This document shows positions 50,449 through 59,584 of a DNA stretch of 64,000 nt, piece by piece. The notes under the pieces are model-generated. The model had not been told where the DNA came from. It searched no databases and saw nothing but the letters and a program-made list of their open reading frames with translations. This DNA is from Brevibacillus antibioticus (lineage in GTDB: Bacteria > Bacillota > Bacilli > Brevibacillales > Brevibacillaceae). Each line of letters begins with the position of its first letter. Within the stretch, counting starts at the first letter, position 1. The DNA lies in the NCBI RefSeq assembly GCF_005217615.1, contig NZ_SZNK01000001.1, positions 2,621,001 to 2,685,000 of the forward strand, given 5' to 3'. The translations under genes and the position numbers were made by a program.

Positions 50449-52014
50449 CTAAATCGTCAGTGTTTCGTATCGGAGGCGCAACTCTCTTTTCAAGATTTTT
50501 CCGCTGGGGTTTCGAGGAAGATTGTCAGCAATCACTACATATTTGGGTGCTTTGAAGGAGGAAAGGCGGTCTTTGCAAAAAGCAAGCATCTCGTCAGCAG
50601 TCAGTAACTCACCTGCTTTTGGCACAACAACAGCCGTCACTGCTTCGATCCAGTACGGATGGGGAACTCCGATCACTGCGACCTCAGACACTTTCGGATG
50701 TTGATAAATAAGCTCCTCAACCTCCCTGCTCGCGACGTTCTCTCCCCCCGATTTAATCATATCTTTTTTCCGATCAACGACCGTGATATAGCCCTCGTCA
50801 TCCATGATGCCCAAATCCCCGCTGTGGAACCACCCTCCTTGGAAGGCAGCCTGTGTCTTTTCCTCATCTCGGAAGTACCCCAGCATCGCATGGCTGGTCC
50901 TGTGTACAATTTCACCAACACGACCACGAGGGACTTCATTCCCATCATCATCGACGATTTTCGTCTCCACATTTAACGCTGGCTTGCCTGCAGAGCCTGC
51001 TTTTCTCATCTGATCCTTCGGTTGTAAAACAGTAGCTAATGGCGCCACTTCCGTCTGTCCGTAAAAATTGTAAAACTGTGCGTTTGGGAGACGTTGACCG
51101 AGCTCTTTTAACACTTCTACTGGCATGATTGCTGCACCATAGTAGCATTTTTGCAAAGAACTCAAATTACGCGTAGCAAAATCGCGAGAACGCAGTAAAG
51201 CAATCCACACGGTTGGCGGGCAAAACAACTGAGTTGCCTTATACGCCTCTATCGTCTCCAGCATCAACGCAGGGGTTGCTTGTTCCAAAATAATTCCGCT
51301 TCCACCTAGATACACGTACGGACCCAAAAAGCAATGAAGCTGCGCACTATGGAACAAGGGAAGTGCGTGAACAGCCACATCATCCTGCGTCATCCCGCCT
51401 TCGATAATCGTGCTGACATATTCGGAGATGATGCTTTTATGAGTAAGCATAACGCCTTTTGGCTTTGATTCCGTTCCGCTGGTATACAAAATCTGCACAA
51501 CATCTTCGTCCACGATCTCTACTTCAGGCTCATGGTCGTCTGCCGCTTCAATCAGCGCGCGAAAAGGCAACCATTCTCCTGCTTGTATTGCTGGTTTGGA
51601 CATGAGGGAAAGCAGCTTGGGGGAAATTCCAGCTAATTGGAGTCCGTCTTGGGCGAGCTGCATGAATTCCGGAGCTACGAAGCACGCACTCACTTCCGCA
51701 TGACCGAAAATATAGGCGACATCTTCCTTATTCAACATGAAGTTGATTGGCACCATGATGACTCCTGTTTTCGCTAGCCCAAAGTTTAGAATCGCAAAAT
51801 CCATCGAGTTACGTGATAGCACTGCTACCCGCTCCCCTTTTTGCAAGCCTTTTGAAAGAAGTGAATGAGCCGTCTTGTTTGCAAGCTGATCAAGCTGCGT
51901 GTAAGTCAATACTTCTTCCTCAAAGTATAGGGCAGGCTTATCAGGATTTCGTCCACGACTTCTTCGCAAAATATCACCAAGTGCATTTCTACGCACCCTT
52001 TGCGCTTCGAGCAT
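50449..52014 (-). CDS. Acyl-CoA ligase (AMP-forming)
   Basis: A 521-residue adenylate-forming ligase. Motifs ILYTSGTESKPKGVMLTH (P-loop), NFYGQTEVAPLAT (A5), WFHSGDLGIMDDEGY (A7), DRKKDMIKSGGENV (A8) and the catalytic lysine in RNPSGKILKRELR. Phe/Leu-rich pocket residues suggest a medium-to-long-chain or aromatic acid, but the substrate cannot be fixed. ATG 52014 (MLEAQRVRR) follows GGGGGAA at seven bases. Monocistronic, ahead of tRNA-Ser on the same strand. Confidence 0.88.
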   Translation of the reverse strand: MLEAQRVRRNALGDILRRSRGRNPDKPALYFEEEVLTYTQLDQLANKTAHSLLSKGLQKGERVAVLSRNSMDFAILNFGLAKTGVIMVPINFMLNKEDVAYIFGHAEVSACFVAPEFMQLAQDGLQLAGISPKLLSLMSKPAIQAGEWLPFRALIEAADDHEPEVEIVDEDVVQILYTSGTESKPKGVMLTHKSIISEYVSTIIEGGMTQDDVAVHALPLFHSAQLHCFLGPYVYLGGSGIILEQATPALMLETIEAYKATQLFCPPTVWIALLRSRDFATRNLSSLQKCYYGAAIMPVEVLKELGQRLPNAQFYNFYGQTEVAPLATVLQPKDQMRKAGSAGKPALNVETKIVDDDGNEVPRGRVGEIVHRTSHAMLGYFRDEEKTQAAFQGGWFHSGDLGIMDDEGYITVVDRKKDMIKSGGENVASREVEELIYQHPKVSEVAVIGVPHPYWIEAVTAVVVPKAGELLTADEMLAFCKDRLSSFKAPKYVVIADNLPRNPSGKILKRELRLRYETLTI

Positions 52015-52125
52015 GCAAATTCCCCCATCACTTATAGTCTCATCTCCATTATATAACGGTTTTCTGTATTTTCTGATATTTTCACAAAAAAGAAACGACA
52101 ACTTATTCTCAAAGCTCTGGACCAT

Positions 52126-52155
52126 AAAAAAGACCCCAGCTTTTCAACTGGAGTC
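52126..52155 (-). terminator. Terminator after tRNA-Ser
   Basis: On the minus strand GACTCCAG-TTGAAAAG-CTGGGGTC followed by TTTTTT, 17 bases after the tRNA 3' end. Confidence 0.88.
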
Positions 52156-52171
52156 GGTTCATTTGTATTTA

Positions 52172-52260
52172 TGGCGGAGGGAGCAGGATTCGAACCCGCG
52201 TGAGCTTGCACTCTAACGGTTTTCAAGACCGCCCCGTTATGACCACTTCGGTATCCCTCC
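52172..52260 (-). tRNA. tRNA-Ser (anticodon TGA)
   Basis: On the minus strand GGAGGGA opens the acceptor stem and TCCCTCC plus G and the encoded CCA close it. The anticodon loop CTTGAAA within GCGGT/ACCGT gives anticodon TGA (52223-52225). A long variable arm (TTAGAGTGCAAGCTCACG) marks a class II tRNA, and GGTTCGAATCC is the T-arm. Reads UCA serine codons. Confidence 0.96.
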
Positions 52261-52326
52261 GTATTTCAACAATACATACTATATCACAGCTCTACTAATT
52301 TTGCAAGAGCTCTTTCCCAAATTCCT

Positions 52327-53745
52327 TTATCGCTTGATAGCAACGAGTTTCAATTCCGTCATTTCTTCGATCGCGTATTTGACCCCTTCCCGACCAAGTC
52401 CGCTCTCCTTTACGCCACCGTAGGGCATATGGTCCACGCGAAAAGTCGGAATATCATTCACCATCACACCGCCCACGCGCAGCTCTTCTGCCGCTTCCAG
52501 AGCCAAAGACAGATTGTTGGTATAGACACCAGCCTGTAATCCATAGCGGGAATCGTTGACCAATGTAATCCCATGCCGGACAGACTCCACTGGATTTATC
52601 AGAACGACAGGGCCGAATACTTCCTGACAAGATACTTTTGCATCTGCCGGAACATCCGTCAACACCGTAGGCTGGAGCATCCGATCAACGACCTGCCCCC
52701 CACACGCCAAACGCGCCCCCTGCTGGAGCGCCTCATGAATCCACTCCAACGCACGTTCTGTTTCCCGTGGATTGATCATCGCGGAATAGTCCGCATCCTC
52801 AGAAAGCGAATCACCACCACGAAGTTCTCGTGTTTGTTTAACAAAATGTTGGATGAAATCTTGATAGATCTCTTTAGCTACATAAATTCTTTGCACAGAG
52901 ATACATACCTGCCCAGAGTAGGCGAAGGCGCCAAAAACGCATCGGGGTATCACTTCATTCAGTTGCACATCACGATCAACGATCACAGCCGAATTCGAGC
53001 CCAGCTCCAGCGTGACTCTTTTCATGCCCGCTCGATTGCGGATATCCAGCCCAACACTCGGACTCCCTGTAAAGGTCACGGCCCTGACTCTCGGATCAGA
53101 CACGATTTTATCCCCAACACTCGCTCCACTGCCCGTGATCACATTTAGGGCTCCAGCAGGCACACCTGCTTGCTCTGCTAGCTCTGCCAGAAACAATGCG
53201 CTAAGCGGCGTCTGCGATGCAGGCTTGAGAACAACAGTATTGCCAGCAGCGAGAGCAGGTCCGACCTTATGGGCGACCAGATTCATCGGAAAATGAAACG
53301 GTGTAATGGCCCCGATGACTCCCAGTGGTTCACGCACAGTATAAGCCAAGCGTCCCTCTCCCCCGATAGCTGCATCGAGTGGTACGGTTTCTCCGTGGAG
53401 GCGTTTGGCTTCCTCTGCCGCAAACTTAAACGTCTGAATGGTTCGAATTACTTCACCACGAGCTGTTTTGATTGGTTTCCCCGCTTCTATTGCGATGATT
53501 CGCGCCGCTTCCTCTAAACGTTCATTCATCAAAATGGAGATTTTTTCAAGCAGGAAGGCTCGTTGATAGGCAGGAAGACGCCGCATGACGGCTGTTGCTT
53601 CGTGGGCTGCAGCAATTGCTTTTTCAACCAATGATGAGTCTGCTTGCGAAATTTGTGCAATCTCTTGACCTGTACAAGGAGAGAGTAGCGGTGCATGAGC
53701 AGTGGCTTGAACCCACTCTCCCCCGATAAAGCACGTTTTTTTCAT
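52327..53745 (-). CDS. NAD(P)-dependent aldehyde dehydrogenase
   Basis: A 472-residue ALDH. Motifs: ITPFHFPMNLVAHKVGPALAAGNTVVLKPASQTP, VTFTGSPSVG (cofactor), VTLELGSNSAVIVD (catalytic Glu) and SGQVCISVQRIY (catalytic Cys), EVFGPVVLI. It lies near the C-terminal end of the beta-lysine-type cluster and could oxidise an amino-aldehyde or succinate semialdehyde (inference from context; ALDH substrate range is hard to read). ATG 53745 after GGGG at eight bases is preferred. Confidence 0.9.
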   Translation of the reverse strand: MKKTCFIGGEWVQATAHAPLLSPCTGQEIAQISQADSSLVEKAIAAAHEATAVMRRLPAYQRAFLLEKISILMNERLEEAARIIAIEAGKPIKTARGEVIRTIQTFKFAAEEAKRLHGETVPLDAAIGGEGRLAYTVREPLGVIGAITPFHFPMNLVAHKVGPALAAGNTVVLKPASQTPLSALFLAELAEQAGVPAGALNVITGSGASVGDKIVSDPRVRAVTFTGSPSVGLDIRNRAGMKRVTLELGSNSAVIVDRDVQLNEVIPRCVFGAFAYSGQVCISVQRIYVAKEIYQDFIQHFVKQTRELRGGDSLSEDADYSAMINPRETERALEWIHEALQQGARLACGGQVVDRMLQPTVLTDVPADAKVSCQEVFGPVVLINPVESVRHGITLVNDSRYGLQAGVYTNNLSLALEAAEELRVGGVMVNDIPTFRVDHMPYGGVKESGLGREGVKYAIEEMTELKLVAIKR

Positions 53746-53844
53746 CGGCATATCCCCACTCCCATTGATTGGTGTTCTCCTCCCAATCATTCTCCCTCAT
53801 GCGCGAGCCTTCCTGTCTTAATTTTGAAATATTTGGATATACTT

Positions 53845-55125
53845 TTACTCTTTCACGCTTTCAGCCACTCCGCACCATTCCAATAACGTAAGCGCAAAGA
53901 TCTCAGCGCAACGGAATACCTCATCCAAGACGATGTATTCATTCGGGTAGTGGGCAACCTGTGTGACTCCAGGTCCGACAACAATCGCTGGCGTATTCGC
54001 CAAAGCAGTCAACAAACCCCCATCTGTTCCCCAAGGCGATGCTTCCACAATGGCACGATCTCCTGTCACAGCTTCAAACTGCGCGTGCAGAATATCCATC
54101 AACGGATGATCGAGCTCCACCGCTCCCGGAACCCACCGAGCGCCGAACCACTCCAGCTCGACAGGCTGTTCTGCAAACCACGGGTCGATCTCTGCCAGCT
54201 TTTTGAGTGCTGCCGCCATTTCCGCTTTGGCATCGTCCATCTGTTCTCCCGGGGCAACCCCCATCCTTCCTTCCAGCTTGACGAGGTCAGCTACAGACGA
54301 AGGCCACTTGCCACCTTCAATCACCCCCAGATTAATCGGGATCGGAATGGGCAGCTTGGCATAGAGCGGATCGTCGAGTCGATCGTTACGCTCTTTTTCC
54401 AATTGGCCAATGGCTTGAACGACGAGCATACTCTTTTCGATGGCGCTGACTCCCTCGTAGCGGGTCCCTCCGTGAGCAGAACGCCCTTTGACGGTCAATC
54501 TGAACCACATGGAGCCCTGCTGCTTCGGGAAAATTTTCATATTGGTCGGCTCTGGAATCAGGGCAGCATCCGCCTTGTAACCGCGAATGATCGTCGCCAA
54601 TGTACCTGCACCGCCACTTTCTTCTTCTACAACGCTCTGAAAAATGACGTCGCCTTTCAGTTGCACACCTAACTTCTGTAGAACCTGGATCGCCAACAAC
54701 GAAGATAAGTTTCCTCCCTTCATGTCGGTTGCTCCGCGCCCGTAAAGCTTGCCGTCTTCAACCTTCCCGCTAAACGGATCATCGCCCCACTGTGCCAGAT
54801 CCCCTGCGGGCACTACATCCACGTGTCCGTTTAGAATGATGGAACGACCATCTCCTTGTCCCTTCCACACACCGACGACATTCGGGCTGCCTTCAAATGT
54901 CGTACGCGGGGAAACAAAATACGGATGTGACACCAGCTCTTCGCCTTCCATGACCCATACGTCAACGTCCAGCCCCATCTGCCCTAAAAGCTCTGCAATG
55001 CTTTGCTGGATGGATTGCTCTTCTCCTTGTACACTCGGGCTTTTTACCCATTGCTGCAGCAGTTGAACAGCGGCCTCGCGATCTTTTTCCAATTGCTCCC
55101 GTATAAGCACCTGCCAGTTTGCCAT
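53845..55125 (-). CDS. yodQ: M20 deacylase of the YodQ/ArgE type
   Basis: A 426-residue M20 metallopeptidase-fold amidohydrolase. Metal ligands: ILNGHVDVVPAGD (His, Asp), RGATDMKGG (Asp), VEEESGGAGTL (Glu-Glu) and the late TQVAHYPNEYI (His). It overlaps the position and type of YodQ in the Bacillus yodTSRQP-kamA operon, where it presumably removes the acetyl group at the end of the pathway (inference). ATG 55125 follows GGGGGAAA. It starts 32 bases after the CoA-transferase subunit B stop. Confidence 0.85.
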   Translation of the reverse strand: MANWQVLIREQLEKDREAAVQLLQQWVKSPSVQGEEQSIQQSIAELLGQMGLDVDVWVMEGEELVSHPYFVSPRTTFEGSPNVVGVWKGQGDGRSIILNGHVDVVPAGDLAQWGDDPFSGKVEDGKLYGRGATDMKGGNLSSLLAIQVLQKLGVQLKGDVIFQSVVEEESGGAGTLATIIRGYKADAALIPEPTNMKIFPKQQGSMWFRLTVKGRSAHGGTRYEGVSAIEKSMLVVQAIGQLEKERNDRLDDPLYAKLPIPIPINLGVIEGGKWPSSVADLVKLEGRMGVAPGEQMDDAKAEMAAALKKLAEIDPWFAEQPVELEWFGARWVPGAVELDHPLMDILHAQFEAVTGDRAIVEASPWGTDGGLLTALANTPAIVVGPGVTQVAHYPNEYIVLDEVFRCAEIFALTLLEWCGVAESVKE

Positions 55126-55157
55126 GTTTTTCCCCCGTTCCATGGTTTTGTCTTTGC

Positions 55158-55835
55158 TTAGCGGAAAACGCCAACCTCTCCGTCCATCTTGAGCTCGGCT
55201 TCCGTTGCTCCAATCACGTCAGCGACACTGTATGGATACATGACTTCTCGCAGATACAGCCCATCTGGCATGACCTCCATGACTGCCATGTCCGTAATGA
55301 TCAAATCCGCAGCTTTTGTTGCGGTTAACGGCAGTGAGCATTCCCGGACGATTTTCGAGCGTCCGTTTTTATCCAGATGCGTGGTCACAACCATGACCTT
55401 TTTGGCCTTTTGTGCCAGCTCCATGGCTCCTCCCATGCCAGGGACACGTTTGCCTGGAACGATCCAGTTGGCAATGTCACCATTTTGGCTTACTTCCAGG
55501 ACTCCTAAAATCGTCATGTCCAAAAGTCCACGGCGGATGATGGCAAAAGCAGTCGCACTGTCGAAAAAGGATGCCCCTGTGGCGAGCGTGACAGGAAAAC
55601 CGCCCGCATTGCAAAGCATGGCGTTCTCCTCACCTTTCGCAGGGCTTGGTCCCGTACCGAGAATGCCGTTCTCCGCATGAAACATGACCCGTTTGTCAGC
55701 TGGGATAAAATCAGCAACCAATGTTGGAATGCCGATTCCCAAGTTAATGATCATGCCGTCTTCTACTTCCAATGCTGCGCGGCGGGCAATACGTTCACGA
55801 TAGCTCTCTGTTTCTTTTACTTCTCCCATGCCCAT
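55158..55835 (-). CDS. yodR: 3-oxoacid CoA-transferase subunit B (YodR-like)
   Basis: A 225-residue beta-type subunit. The catalytic Glu lies in MFHAENGILGTGP; IINLGIGIPTLVADF, NAGGFPVTLATGASFFDS and PGKRVPGMGGAMELA follow the family. Together with subunit A it moves CoA between acyl groups. Its start overlaps the subunit A stop by 19 bases, so the two are co-translated. Confidence 0.92.
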   Translation of the reverse strand: MGMGEVKETESYRERIARRAALEVEDGMIINLGIGIPTLVADFIPADKRVMFHAENGILGTGPSPAKGEENAMLCNAGGFPVTLATGASFFDSATAFAIIRRGLLDMTILGVLEVSQNGDIANWIVPGKRVPGMGGAMELAQKAKKVMVVTTHLDKNGRSKIVRECSLPLTATKAADLIITDMAVMEVMPDGLYLREVMYPYSVADVIGATEAELKMDGEVGVFR

Positions 55836-56509
55836 TGCCAGTTCACCCCTTCACTTTGGACGATAAAGTTCACGAAAACGCCCGGGGTGACGATTTCTTC
55901 CGGGTCGATCATGCCTACCTCTACTATCTCATCCGCTTCCACGATGGTAATGTCGCCCGCCATCGCTACTAACGGATTGAAATTGCGTGCACTTGTATCA
56001 AACACCAAATTGCCAAAGCGATCCGCTTTTTTCGCATGTACGATAGCTACTTCGGCAGTGAGCGGTGTCTCCAGCAAGTATTCCTTTCCATCCAGAACGA
56101 CCTTCTGCTTCCCTTTTTCCGCGATCGTCCCGATGCCGACATCCGATAGAATGCCTCCCAGACCGACTCCACCTGCCCGTACACGCTCTGCAAGTATCCC
56201 CTGCGGGCAGAACTCTACTTCCAGCTCTCCAGCCGTCATTTGGGCCCCTGCGTTCGGATTTGAGCCAATATGGGAAGCGATCACTTTTTTAACGCGCTTT
56301 TCAGTCACCAGCTTGCCTATTCCGATATGCGGGAAAGCAGTATCATTACTGATCAGCGTCAGATCACGCACGCCCTTATCCAAAATTCCCTGAATCAATG
56401 TAGGTGGATTGCCTACCCCACCGAATCCCCCTGCCAACAGCGTCATCCCATCGCGAAAATGGGTGAGCGCTTCGGACAGGGAGACGACCTTTTCAAATCG
56501 GTTTGTCAT
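55817..56509 (-). CDS. yodS: 3-oxoacid CoA-transferase subunit A (YodS-like)
   Basis: A 230-residue alpha-type subunit with the CoA-binding motif MTLLAGGFGGVGNPPTLI, then TLISNDTAFPHIGIGKLV and NPNAGAQMTAGELEVEFCPQG. It lies 16 bases after the aminotransferase stop and overlaps subunit B. ATG 56509 follows GGAGGAACGAGG. Confidence 0.92.
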   Translation of the reverse strand: MTNRFEKVVSLSEALTHFRDGMTLLAGGFGGVGNPPTLIQGILDKGVRDLTLISNDTAFPHIGIGKLVTEKRVKKVIASHIGSNPNAGAQMTAGELEVEFCPQGILAERVRAGGVGLGGILSDVGIGTIAEKGKQKVVLDGKEYLLETPLTAEVAIVHAKKADRFGNLVFDTSARNFNPLVAMAGDITIVEADEIVEVGMIDPEEIVTPGVFVNFIVQSEGVNWQWAWEK

Positions 56510-56525
56510 CCTCGTTCCTCCTTCT

Positions 56526-57878
56526 CTATCCGATCAGTGCTTTATCCTGGAGCTCCTGCTGAACAGCTATCACCGCTTCTTTCAGCAGAGATATCAGCTC
56601 ATCGATTTGCTCCGTAGTAATGGTCAGTGGAGGTGAGATGATGACAGCGTCTCCTGCCACTCCTTCGATCCCGCCCATTGCCGGATAAATAAGCAGGCCT
56701 TTTTCAAATGCTTTTTGAATGACCTTCCCACCTACTCCCCCCGAAAGCGCAAACGGCTCTTTTGTCTGCTTGTTTTTCACAAATTCCAACGCGCACAGCA
56801 TGCCAAGTCCTCGTGCCTCTCCGATCAACGGGAGCTCGTCAGCCAGTTCCTTTAGTTGGGCAAGCAAGTAGGCACCTTGTTCTGCCGCTTTTTCGACGAG
56901 CTGATGCTTCTCTACATAATCGAGGACAGCCAGAGAAACAGCAGCAGATTGTGGGTTTGCACTATACGTATGTCCTGCCATAATCGAGCCGCTGCCTTTT
57001 GTAATCGTCTCAATGATTTCGTCCGAGACAATCGTAGCAGCCATAGGCGTGTAACCGGCACTCATGCCTTTGCCCAATGTCATCAAGTCAGGTACGACTC
57101 CCCAATGGTCGATTCCAAACGCTTTCCCAGTGCGCCCTACTCCTGTCATTACTTCGTCTGCGATAAACAAAACCTCATACTTATCACAAATCTCGCGGAT
57201 GCGTTGGAAGTAACCGTCTGGCGGCACGACCGCTCCCCCAGAAGCCCCGATGACAGGCTCTGCGATGAATGCCGCTACCTGCTCAGGTCCTACACGCAAA
57301 ATTGCGGTCTCCAGCTCGTTTGCACACGCAAGCGCATACGATTCGAGGGACATGTCTTCCGGTTTGCGATACGGATATGGTCCTGTGATCGCCGGATAGT
57401 CAGCCAATAATGAGGTGAAACGCTTTCTGCGCAAGACGTGTCCAGACATCGAAAGTGCACCCATTGTAATCCCGTGATAGCTCATCCAGCGGGAGATAAT
57501 CCGGTTTTTCGTTGGTCTTCCTTTCTCCTGCCAGTACTGAATCGCGATTTTTTGTGCCGTTTCTGTTGCTTCCGAACCGCTACTGACAAAAAACGTCCAG
57601 TTCAGGGAGCCTGGTGCCCACTCTGCCAGCTTTGTAGCCAGCTTCTCCACAGCATCGCTGCTGAAATGCGAGCGGTACACAAAGGAAACTTCCTTGGCTT
57701 GCGCATACATCGCCTCAGCCACTTCTTCTACACCGTGACCAATGCTTGCCGTCACCGCTCCACTGGAACCGTCGATGTAACGATTCCCCTCTTTATCGTA
57801 AAGATAGATGCCTTTTCCGTGAGAAATAACCGGATACTCTTTACCCAATTCAGGCTTGATTACATAGCTTTTCGTCAT
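56526..57878 (-). CDS. yodT: Class III aminotransferase (YodT-like)
   Basis: A 450-residue PLP enzyme of the omega-aminotransferase group. FFVSSGSEATETAQKIA, SWMSYHGITMGALSMSGH, FIADEVMTGVGRTG (Asp binding the ring) and LMTLGKGMSAGY (Schiff-base Lys, near 268) are intact. In the presumed pathway it removes the 3-amino group from N-acetyl-beta-lysine. ATG 57878 (MTKSYVIKP) lies eight bases from GAGGTGG. It is the first gene of the minus-strand operon and diverges from the PucR regulator. Confidence 0.9.
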   Translation of the reverse strand: MTKSYVIKPELGKEYPVISHGKGIYLYDKEGNRYIDGSSGAVTASIGHGVEEVAEAMYAQAKEVSFVYRSHFSSDAVEKLATKLAEWAPGSLNWTFFVSSGSEATETAQKIAIQYWQEKGRPTKNRIISRWMSYHGITMGALSMSGHVLRRKRFTSLLADYPAITGPYPYRKPEDMSLESYALACANELETAILRVGPEQVAAFIAEPVIGASGGAVVPPDGYFQRIREICDKYEVLFIADEVMTGVGRTGKAFGIDHWGVVPDLMTLGKGMSAGYTPMAATIVSDEIIETITKGSGSIMAGHTYSANPQSAAVSLAVLDYVEKHQLVEKAAEQGAYLLAQLKELADELPLIGEARGLGMLCALEFVKNKQTKEPFALSGGVGGKVIQKAFEKGLLIYPAMGGIEGVAGDAVIISPPLTITTEQIDELISLLKEAVIAVQQELQDKALIG

Positions 57879-57921
57879 TTTCGTCGCCACCTCGCTTATT
57901 CTCTACCTCTATCCTAGCTGA

Positions 57922-57951
57922 CCAGCACGCAAGAGCCATCCGACGTGCTGG
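57922..57951. promoter_or_regulatory. Inverted repeat between yodT-like and pucR-like genes
   Basis: CCAGCACG (57922-57929) and CGTGCTGG (57944-57951) are perfect inverted 8-base arms 14 bases apart, centred between the divergent genes. A second group of TTTTGT elements follows at 57972-57993 (ACAAAATCTTTTGTACA, TTTTGTA). Likely operators for the adjacent PucR-family regulator. Confidence 0.5.
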
Positions 57952-58035
57952 CAAAAAAACATGGAAAAGAGACAAAATCTTTTGTACATTTTGTATAAGA
58001 GAACCTTTACCGAGAGCTTTTGGAGGAGATGCCTG

Positions 58036-59580
58036 ATGACCATCACGATAAGAGAAGCACTACAACTGCCGGACATGGTTCACACCAGGCTAATCGCAGG
58101 AGCAGGCGGACTGGACAATCCGATTCGTTGGGTGACCATTGTAGAGGTACTGGAGGATACGAGTCGCTTGCAGGAAGGCGAATTTTTGATTACAACTGGC
58201 TTTGGGCTGGCTGAACATACAGAAAAACTCGCTTCTTTTATCCCCTCATTGGCGAAGCAAAGGCTGAGTGGCGTTGCGATTCATACGGGCTTTTATTTGC
58301 GGGAAATTCCCGAGACGTTTTTGACCTTGGCGGATCACTATCAACTTCCATTGATTGAAATTCCCACGGAGATCAACTTTTCAACCATAACCAAAGCCAT
58401 TTTGCAGCCGATCATGAATCGGCAATTTGAAACGCTGGCCTATTCCTCAGCGATTCATAACCGAATGATTGATGCTGCCCTGTCCAAGGGAGGCCTTCCC
58501 GCCATTGCTGGCGAGCTTGCAGCACTTACCGGAGGCGTCGTGTCGCTCGTCGATGCATTAGGCTTTGAAGTCACACAGCATGGCAGTTCGGAAGCACTTC
58601 CGCTTGATCAGTCTCAGGAAATCGCGCATCGTGTACCGATTCGCGCCAATCGCGAGCATTTTGGCACGTTGACCTTAACGAAGCCCGAGCACGCCTGGAA
58701 AGAGCTCGATGACGTCGCTCTACAGCATGCCTCTACCTTATGTGCACTCGAATATGTAAAGGAAAGGGCGGTAGCCGCAACGGAATGGCGGTTAAAAGGG
58801 GATTTTGTGGAGGAGTTGCTGAATGGGCAGCAGATGACCCATACGGAGCTGGAGAGCCGTTGTCGCATGCTGGGGTACCCGCTTACTGGTCATCATCTCT
58901 GTGTCGCTGTTCGTGTAGAGGTAGCCGATCAGACGATGCTTGGAGACTTGCATCAAAGTGTCATAACGTTGATGCGGAGGCTTAGCGACCGTCATCAGCG
59001 CTCTTATTTGCTGCGCGAGCGGCCACATTGCCTCTTGTTTATTTTGCAGGATGATCAGACGAGCCTACGCCTATTGGAACAGCTTACTTCTCGCTGGAGA
59101 GGGCTGCACCCTGAACTTGCCCTACAGATCGCCTTGAGCAATCCCTGCGAGCAATTACCAAACGTCGTCAGTGCCTCCGAAGAAGCGATGTTTGCTCTAC
59201 AAGCGTACCCGCTATTGGCCCAATCCCCGCAAATTTTGCGATACCGGGATATGCAGGGCTATCAGTTTTTGTTTCCGTACCATCGTGAAAAAGAAAGCTT
59301 GCTCCGTCTGTGGAACCCATTGCTGGAACCATTAATTCGCTATGATACGAAATACAATCAACAGCTTCTCGAAACCCTTGAAGTGTATTTGGCCCAGAAT
59401 GGAAACGGTCTACAGACCTCGCAAGCCTTGTATATCCATCGACATACGCTCAAGTATCGGTTGACCCAAATTGAAGAAAAAACAGGCTACCGCCTGGAGG
59501 ATGCTCATCAACGCTGGCAGCTTCAATTGGCCTTGATGGCCCGTCGTCTGCAACAGCAGTTGTATCCTACAAACAGGTAG
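58036..59580 (+). CDS. PucR-family transcriptional regulator
   Basis: A 514-residue regulator with all three PucR domains: N-terminal PucR domain (REALQLPDMVHTRLIAGAGGLDNPIRWVTIVE pattern, about 5-125), a central GGDEF-like domain, and a C-terminal helix-turn-helix (LETLEVYLAQNGNGLQTSQALYIHRHTLKYRLTQIEEKTG, about 455-495). ATG 58036 follows GGAGGAG. Divergent to the yodT-like operon and convergent with ablB; it probably activates this catabolic cluster on substrate binding (inference). Confidence 0.9.
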   Translation: MTITIREALQLPDMVHTRLIAGAGGLDNPIRWVTIVEVLEDTSRLQEGEFLITTGFGLAEHTEKLASFIPSLAKQRLSGVAIHTGFYLREIPETFLTLADHYQLPLIEIPTEINFSTITKAILQPIMNRQFETLAYSSAIHNRMIDAALSKGGLPAIAGELAALTGGVVSLVDALGFEVTQHGSSEALPLDQSQEIAHRVPIRANREHFGTLTLTKPEHAWKELDDVALQHASTLCALEYVKERAVAATEWRLKGDFVEELLNGQQMTHTELESRCRMLGYPLTGHHLCVAVRVEVADQTMLGDLHQSVITLMRRLSDRHQRSYLLRERPHCLLFILQDDQTSLRLLEQLTSRWRGLHPELALQIALSNPCEQLPNVVSASEEAMFALQAYPLLAQSPQILRYRDMQGYQFLFPYHREKESLLRLWNPLLEPLIRYDTKYNQQLLETLEVYLAQNGNGLQTSQALYIHRHTLKYRLTQIEEKTGYRLEDAHQRWQLQLALMARRLQQQLYPTNR

Positions 59581-59584
59581 CCTG

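Noticed and set aside
57961..58035. N-terminal extension of the PucR protein
   Set aside because: It would cross repeat elements and precede the strong ribosome site at 58021-58028; the family N-terminus begins at ATG 58036.
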